64,000 nucleotides of DNA from an uncultured Bryobacteraceae bacterium. Its GTDB lineage: Bacteria > Acidobacteriota > Terriglobia > Bryobacterales > Bryobacteraceae. Location of the stretch: the NCBI GenBank assembly GCA_937920635.1, contig CAKZUE010000017.1, positions 62,001 through 126,000 of the forward strand, written 5' to 3'. Both the position numbers and the translations under genes were made by a program. The notes under the pieces are model-generated. The model made no database searches and was not told where the DNA came from. It saw nothing but the letters and a program-made list of their open reading frames with translations. How positions within the stretch are numbered: position 1 is the first letter of the stretch; every line of letters starts with the position of its first letter. Below are positions 58,555 through 64,000 of the stretch, piece after piece.

Positions 58555-60357
58555 ATGCTGATTCGCACCCTGTGCTTTCTCGCCCTGCCCGCCCTGCTCG
58601 GCGCCCAGCAGGTATCGGGAGACTTGAAACTGTGGCACCGGGTCACGGTCTCGTTTCAGGGACCGGAGACATCCGAGGACGCCACCCCGAATCCGTTCAC
58701 CGATTACCGCCTCACGGTGGACTTCCGCCACTCGGGAAGCGGACGCACGATCCGTGTCCATGGCTTCTACGCCGCCGACGGCAACGCCGCGGAGACCTCC
58801 GCCACCGCCGGGCGCGTCTGGCAGGCGCACTTCATGCCCGACGCCGAGGGCGAATGGACATTCCGCGCCTCGTTCCGCACGGGCTCGTGGATCGCCATCG
58901 ACCCCGCCCCGGACGCCGGCGCGCCCGCGGGCTTCGACGGCGCCCAGGGCCGCTTCACGGTTGGCCCTACAGACAGGAAAGCGCCTGATTTCCGCGCCCG
59001 CGGGCTGCTGAAATACACGGGAGAACACTACCTGAAATTTGCCGGAACTGGCGAGTATTTCCTGAAAGGCGGCGCCGACAGTCCCGAGAATTTTCTCGCC
59101 TATTTTGAATTCGACGGCACCCATGATCTCGACGCCCGCTTCAATGAGGGCCAGAGCAGCACCGGCAAGCCATTTGTGCATCGCTACGAGCCCCACGTGC
59201 GTGACTGGAAGCCCGGCGACCCCGTCTGGCAGAAATCAAAAGGGAAAGGCATTATTGGCGCTCTGAATTACCTCGCCTCCAAGGGAATGAACAGCGTCTA
59301 TTTCCTGACCTACAACATCGATGGCGGCGACGGCAAAGACACCTGGCCCTGGACCGCCCCGGACGTGCGCGACCGTTTTGACACCAGCAAGCTCGCCCAG
59401 TGGGAGATCGTCTTCTCCCATATGACCAGGCTCGGACTCATGCTGCACGTCATCACCCAGGAGACCGAGAACGACCACAGGCTCGGCGGCAGCCCCGGCC
59501 TCAACAATGTCCGCAAGCTCTACCTGCGCGAGCTCGCCGCCCGCTTCGCCCATCATCCGGCGCTTGTCTGGAACCTCGGCGAGGAGAACAACACCCCCGA
59601 CCCCGACCGCAAGGCCATCGCCGCCTGGATCCGCGGCATCGACCCCTACGGCCACCCCATCGGCGTCCACACCCATCTGAACGCCGCGCGGCGCTTCTAC
59701 AACGGCATTCTCGGCGATCCGCACTTCGACGTCAGCTCCATCCAGTCCGACATGGCGCTTTACCACGAGGAAGCCGTGGAACTCCGCCGCCGCAGCGCGG
59801 AGGCTGGGCGCAAATGGGTCATCTTCCACGACGAGCAGTCCCCCGCCGACATGGGCGTGCTGCCCGACAGCGAAGACCCCGATCACGATATCCCGCGCAT
59901 TGAAGCTCTTTGGGGCAACCTCATGGGCGGCGGCGCGGGCGTCGAGTGGTACTTCGGCTACCGCTTCCCGCACATGGATCTCGATTGCGAAGACTGGCGG
60001 TCGCGCGGCCGCATGTGGGACCAGACGCGCATTGCGCTCGAGTTCTTCCACCGCTACCTGCCGTTCTGGGAGATGGAGCCTGTCGTGCCGCCCTTCCGCG
60101 TCGCCGACGGCTCGCCCGCGCGCATCCTGGCCAAGACCGGCGAGATTTATGCCCTCCAGCTCCCCCGCGGAGGCTCCGTGCAGATCGGGCTGCCCGAAGG
60201 CGAATACACCGTCCACTGGTTCAATCCGCGCACGGGCGGCGAGCTGATGCAGGGAGACGTGCGGGAACTTGCTGGAGGCAAGGGGCGGCGCTGGCTCGGG
60301 CTGCCCCCGTCGGAGCGTTCGCGCGACTGGGTGGCGCTGATCCGCAAGAAACGATAG
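58555..60357 (+). CDS. DUF5060 domain / glycoside-hydrolase-like secreted protein
   Basis: Signal peptide; 'LWHRVTVSFQGPETSEDATPNPFTDYRLTVDFRH' DUF5060-like; TIM-barrel-like 'HHPALVWNLGEENNTPD'. Confidence 0.75.
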   Translation: MLIRTLCFLALPALLGAQQVSGDLKLWHRVTVSFQGPETSEDATPNPFTDYRLTVDFRHSGSGRTIRVHGFYAADGNAAETSATAGRVWQAHFMPDAEGEWTFRASFRTGSWIAIDPAPDAGAPAGFDGAQGRFTVGPTDRKAPDFRARGLLKYTGEHYLKFAGTGEYFLKGGADSPENFLAYFEFDGTHDLDARFNEGQSSTGKPFVHRYEPHVRDWKPGDPVWQKSKGKGIIGALNYLASKGMNSVYFLTYNIDGGDGKDTWPWTAPDVRDRFDTSKLAQWEIVFSHMTRLGLMLHVITQETENDHRLGGSPGLNNVRKLYLRELAARFAHHPALVWNLGEENNTPDPDRKAIAAWIRGIDPYGHPIGVHTHLNAARRFYNGILGDPHFDVSSIQSDMALYHEEAVELRRRSAEAGRKWVIFHDEQSPADMGVLPDSEDPDHDIPRIEALWGNLMGGGAGVEWYFGYRFPHMDLDCEDWRSRGRMWDQTRIALEFFHRYLPFWEMEPVVPPFRVADGSPARILAKTGEIYALQLPRGGSVQIGLPEGEYTVHWFNPRTGGELMQGDVRELAGGKGRRWLGLPPSERSRDWVALIRKKR

Positions 60358-60367
60358 CTTGAGCACT

Positions 60368-61195
60368 ATGCGAATCAGCAGACGCGCTCTTCTGGCCGCG
60401 CCGGCTTCCGCGGCGCTGGCGCGCGGCAACAACCTCCGCATCGGCGTCATGGACGGCGTGGCTCTCGCTCCATCGGATCCGGACTCGGTTGCCGTGGCGG
60501 CGCGCGCGGGCTGCGAGGGGATCCAGGTGACGCTCGGCCGCCAGACCACCGCGGGCCATCTGGTGATGGCCTCGCCGGAGCGCCAGCGCGCCTTCCTGGC
60601 CGCATCGAAGCTCCACCGCGTGCCCATCATTTCGACCTACATCGACATCCTCCACGCCCACTGCCTGAAGAACGACCGCGAGGCGCTGCGCTGGGCCATC
60701 GAGGGCATCGGGATCACGAAGCAACTCGGCGCGCGCATCCTCATGCTCGTCTTCTTTGGCAAATGCGCGCTGGAAACGCGCGAGGAGATGGACGCGGCCG
60801 TGGGGCCGCTCAAAGAGCTGGCCCGCGAGGCCGAGCGCGCCAAAGTCATCCTCGGGTTCGAGAACACGATCCGGGCCGAAGACGACCTCCGCATCCTGGA
60901 CGCCGTGGGCTCGCCCGCTTTGCAGATCTACTACGACATCGGCAACGCCACCAACCTCTATCGCGTGGATCCGCTCGAAGAGCTGCGCCTGCTCGGCCGC
61001 AAGCGCATCTGCCAGATCCATGTGAAGGACAAGGGGTATCTGGGCGAGGGCGCCGTGGACGTGGCGGGCGCGGTCCGCGTGCTCTACGAAATCGGCTGGC
61101 GCGGCTATCTCGTGCTCGAAACCGGCGCGCCCTCCAAAAACAGGGAAGAAGATCTGAAGCGTAACGTGGCGTATCTGCGCCACCTGGTCCGTTGA
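60368..61195 (+). CDS. Sugar phosphate isomerase/epimerase (AP endonuclease 2 TIM barrel)
   Basis: 'RRALLAAPASAALARG' signal; 'LGFENTIRAEDDLRILDAVGSPALQIYYDIGNATN', 'QIHVKDKGYLGEGAVDVAGAVR'. Confidence 0.85.
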   Translation: MRISRRALLAAPASAALARGNNLRIGVMDGVALAPSDPDSVAVAARAGCEGIQVTLGRQTTAGHLVMASPERQRAFLAASKLHRVPIISTYIDILHAHCLKNDREALRWAIEGIGITKQLGARILMLVFFGKCALETREEMDAAVGPLKELAREAERAKVILGFENTIRAEDDLRILDAVGSPALQIYYDIGNATNLYRVDPLEELRLLGRKRICQIHVKDKGYLGEGAVDVAGAVRVLYEIGWRGYLVLETGAPSKNREEDLKRNVAYLRHLVR

Positions 61196-61212
61196 GCCGT
61201 CACCGGCCGGAG

Positions 61213-61833
61213 TCAGTCGAACAAATACCGCGCCAGCATCCGCTTCAGCTCCTCGAGGATCCGCCGCCGCTCCTCCGCGGAAGGCTGCGCGTAGGCGAAG
61301 GCGATCATCCTCTCGCCCGTCTCGACCGCCATCCGCAGCCGGAGGTCCAGAGAAGCGGAATCGCGGACGCCGAGCTTGCGCCGCATGAACGCCCGCAGCA
61401 GACCCGCCGGTCCCGCGCCCGGGCGCGTCTGCGACTCGCGCGCCAGCGCCGAAATGTGACCGCCAAGAGCCAGCGCACGGAAATCCGGGTGCGCGTCCAG
61501 ATACTCGATATAGGCATCCACCAGCCGCCCCAGAAATTCCGGCCCGGAGCGGAATACACCCTGGAGCAGCACCTTGGCCATGCGGACACGGAACTCCTCC
61601 ATATGCCGCACCGCCACCGCGTCGAGGATCGCCTGCTTGTCCGGAAAGAAGCGGTACAACGCGCCCACCGACACGCCCGCCTCCGCAGCAATGCGCGTGG
61701 TGTTCACCTCGTCGAGCGGCAGCCGCTCGAGCAGCGTCGAGCAGGCGCGCAGCACCGACTCCACGGTCGATGCGCCGCGGCGCTGCACGGGCGCGCGCCG
61801 CACCGGCAGCCGCTGCCCGGATTCCCCGCTCAT
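61213..61833 (-). CDS. TetR family transcriptional regulator
   Basis: 'SVLRACSTLLERLPLDEVNTTRIAAEAGVSVGALYRFFPDKQAILDAV'. Confidence 0.9.
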   Translation of the reverse strand: MSGESGQRLPVRRAPVQRRGASTVESVLRACSTLLERLPLDEVNTTRIAAEAGVSVGALYRFFPDKQAILDAVAVRHMEEFRVRMAKVLLQGVFRSGPEFLGRLVDAYIEYLDAHPDFRALALGGHISALARESQTRPGAGPAGLLRAFMRRKLGVRDSASLDLRLRMAVETGERMIAFAYAQPSAEERRRILEELKRMLARYLFD

Positions 61834-61855
61834 GAAGCTCTGCCGTGCAAGGCGG

Positions 61856-62728
61856 TCACTTCGTGTACTGGCAGAGATGGTTCTCCGCCTTGATGTACCA
61901 CGGCTTGTAATTGGAGGCTTTCGGATCCATGCAGCCGGCCAGGTTCAGCAGCTCCACCTTGCGGAACTCCACCGGATGGCTTTCCGCCTGCAGCGAGATC
62001 GACCCGCCGCGCAGCAGCACGCCGTCGCGCTTCACCTGCGGGTCGTGGTTGTTCACGTTGCCTCCGCCGATCTGCGGCATCTCATACCACAGCACCTGTT
62101 CGCCGTTGACGAAGTGCTTGATCATGCCGTCGCCGTGCACCTCCACTTCGACGCGCACCCACTCGTCGCCGTCGAAGGTCTTCGATGTGGAGTTGATGCA
62201 GTGGCGCGTCTCCAGCCTGTCGTTCATCACCACGTTGGTCCCTGGCGTGCACAGGTTGGCCGTGGTGCGCGGCCCTTTCCCGAGCCCGCCCAGAAGCTGC
62301 ACTTCAATCGAAATGGGGAAGTCCTGGTCCTTGCGCATCGTCTTCGGCGGCTGGCCGTGGATCATGATGCCGCTGTTGCGCGTGGCCCACGCCGGACCGC
62401 CGGGGCACTGTTCGCCCGTGAAGCGGTATTCGACGGCGATGCGGTAATAGGAGAACGGCTCCTTGTAAAACAGGTGTCCGAACCGGTTGTTGAACTGGCC
62501 GTACTTGTCCTTGTCATAGACCACCTTCAACACGCCGTTTTCGACACGGAACGTATCGGCGAAATTCTCGCCCAGCTCGTAACCGGTAATCTTTGGCGTC
62601 CAGCCCTCCAGATCCTTGCCGTTGAAGAGCTGGATCCAGTCTTCAGGCTTCGGCCCCTGCTGCTGTTGCGCGGCCAGCGGCAGCAGGAGGAGCAGGAGCA
62701 GGCAGCAGATGGAAACCGTGATTCTCAT
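61856..62728 (-). CDS. DUF1080 (3-keto-disaccharide hydrolase) domain protein
   Basis: 'WIQLFNGKDLEGWTPKITGYELGENFADTFRVENGVLKVVYD' classic DUF1080; signal peptide. Confidence 0.9.
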   Translation of the reverse strand: MRITVSICCLLLLLLLPLAAQQQQGPKPEDWIQLFNGKDLEGWTPKITGYELGENFADTFRVENGVLKVVYDKDKYGQFNNRFGHLFYKEPFSYYRIAVEYRFTGEQCPGGPAWATRNSGIMIHGQPPKTMRKDQDFPISIEVQLLGGLGKGPRTTANLCTPGTNVVMNDRLETRHCINSTSKTFDGDEWVRVEVEVHGDGMIKHFVNGEQVLWYEMPQIGGGNVNNHDPQVKRDGVLLRGGSISLQAESHPVEFRKVELLNLAGCMDPKASNYKPWYIKAENHLCQYTK

Positions 62729-62765
62729 GGCGCCCCTTAGTATAACGGGGCGCGCGCCCGCGCGT

Positions 62766-63317
62766 TCAGATCATCTCGCGCAGCAGTTCCGGGCGCGGCT
62801 GCGGGATCACAACCTTGTTCACCAGCAGCCCCTTGCGCGCCACCGGCTGCGCGCCCGCATCCACAGCCGCGCGCACCGCCGCCACGCTGCCCGTGCAGGA
62901 GGCGAACGCCTTGCCGCCCAGCGCCATCGCCAGCCGCACCTCCACCAGCCTCACGTTGGCCGCCTTGGCCATCGCGTCGGCGGCCTCGATCAGGCTGGCC
63001 ACCGAGAACGATTCGACGATGCCAAGGGCTTCCAGTTGATCCGGCATCGCCGTGCCGCTGATCGCCGGAAAGACGTCCTCGTGCACGTTGGGAATGATGA
63101 ATGTGTCGATCACCGAGAAGTCGCCCGTCTGGCAGCCGGCTTCCACGGCGGCGCGCACCGCCGCCACATCGCCCCGCACCATCACCATGTACTTGCCGCT
63201 GCAAATCGTGCGCGCCAGCACCAGTTCCACGTCTGCCGCCTTGAGCATCGCGTCGCAGACCTCGAAGCCGGCGGCGATGCTCGACAGTTCAATGAGTCCG
63301 ATGGAGTTCCGTGCCAC
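62766..63317 (-). CDS. Bacterial microcompartment shell protein, tandem BMC (BMC-T type)
   Basis: Two BMC-like repeats: 'SIGLIELSSIAAGFEVCDAMLKAADVELVLARTICSGKYMVMVRGDVAAVRAAVEAG' and 'ALGIVESFSVASLIEAADAMAKAANVRLVEVRLAMALGGKAFASCTGSVAAVRAAVDAG'; GTG start 63317 with SD. Confidence 0.9.
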   Translation of the reverse strand: MARNSIGLIELSSIAAGFEVCDAMLKAADVELVLARTICSGKYMVMVRGDVAAVRAAVEAGCQTGDFSVIDTFIIPNVHEDVFPAISGTAMPDQLEALGIVESFSVASLIEAADAMAKAANVRLVEVRLAMALGGKAFASCTGSVAAVRAAVDAGAQPVARKGLLVNKVVIPQPRPELLREMI

Positions 63318-63337
63318 GGCAGATCCTCGCTTCCCGC

Positions 63338-64000
63338 TCACGCCTCGATCTCGATCTCATCCGGCGCCACGCGCACGACGCGCCCGTCCATGCTCGAATG
63401 CACAAAGGCGCCCAGCTCGCCGTCGTCCATGCGCGCGATGACTTCGCCGCGCTTCACCGCCTGCCCCTCGCGCACCACAGGCGTTGCCGGCTTTCCCGCA
63501 TGCTGCTTCACGGGGATGCGCACGCGCGCAGGCTGCGGCTCCGCGCTCGTGAACGGTGTCGGCGCCTCGTACCGTTCCACTTGCAAGCGCTGGCGGAGCT
63601 GCGCCTGCGGCACGCGCCGGTATTCCTTCATCGGGTGCACGCGCACGGGCTTCGTCTGCACATATTTGATCCCCGCCGCCCTCAGGTCCGCTTTCGCCTG
63701 GTCGCAAGCCTCCTTCGGGAACAGGTCTTCCGGGCACGCGTAGAGCGTGCACAGCCCGCAGGCGCAACACAGTTCGCCCCACTGGCTCCAGTTTTCCTTG
63801 CCCGAGAGCGTGAAGCCGAGCGTGCGCATCACCTTGTGCGGCTGCACGTCGTAGCCGAGCAGGTAGCGCGGGCAGAACTCCGTGCAGTAGCTGCACTGAT
63901 CGCAGGCGCTCTTCCCGATATGCGCCATCGCCTGCGCCGGCTGGCTCTTGCGCCGCACCAGCATGTGGTCTTCCGGCAGCACGATCAGCCCGCACGTCGT
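63338..64000 (-). CDS. RnfC/PduS-like 4Fe-4S electron transfer protein, partial at window edge
   Basis: 'CDQCSYCTEFCPRYLLGYDVQPHKVMR' and 'CCACGLCTLYACPEDLFP' ferredoxin clusters, biotinyl/lipoyl-like C-terminal region; open to window end. Confidence 0.85.
   Translation of the reverse strand, partial: TTCGLIVLPEDHMLVRRKSQPAQAMAHIGKSACDQCSYCTEFCPRYLLGYDVQPHKVMRTLGFTLSGKENWSQWGELCCACGLCTLYACPEDLFPKEACDQAKADLRAAGIKYVQTKPVRVHPMKEYRRVPQAQLRQRLQVERYEAPTPFTSAEPQPARVRIPVKQHAGKPATPVVREGQAVKRGEVIARMDDGELGAFVHSSMDGRVVRVAPDEIEIEA

Overview
GC-rich chromosomal window from a heterotrophic bacterium. Gene content (CRTAC1/ASPIC proteins, DUF1080, DUF5060, RhaT, sulfatase/anSME, BMC shell protein) suggests an Acidobacteriota (Bryobacterales/Solibacter-like) genome, but that is inference. 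The sequence is densely coding, with about 50 genes and no rRNA, tRNA, CRISPR array or transposase recognised. Most genes are housekeeping or carbohydrate metabolism: dinG-like helicase, yceH, rfaE1, hrpB, rhaT, thyX-like, dut, crcB+DUF190, gnd, rmuC, nrdJ, thrB. The least ordinary region is ~44.9-49.8 kb. It holds an exported or membrane TPR-CHAT (caspase-like) protease in an operon with an ECF sigma factor, preceded by a possible 15-aa leader or signal ORF and a strong hairpin. This unit is divergent from an NtrC-type regulator whose receiver phospho-site, GAFTGA loop and Walker B are all altered. Other notable items are a probable stand-alone small RNA gene at ~22.63-22.75 kb (near-consensus promoter, 12-bp hairpin with C-rich loop, intrinsic terminator, no ORF), predicted NrdR boxes at nrdJ, a double-length ThyX-like protein with a split signature next to dut, and the edge of a bacterial microcompartment locus at the right end. 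All calls are from reading the sequence and supplied ORFs; no database search was run.
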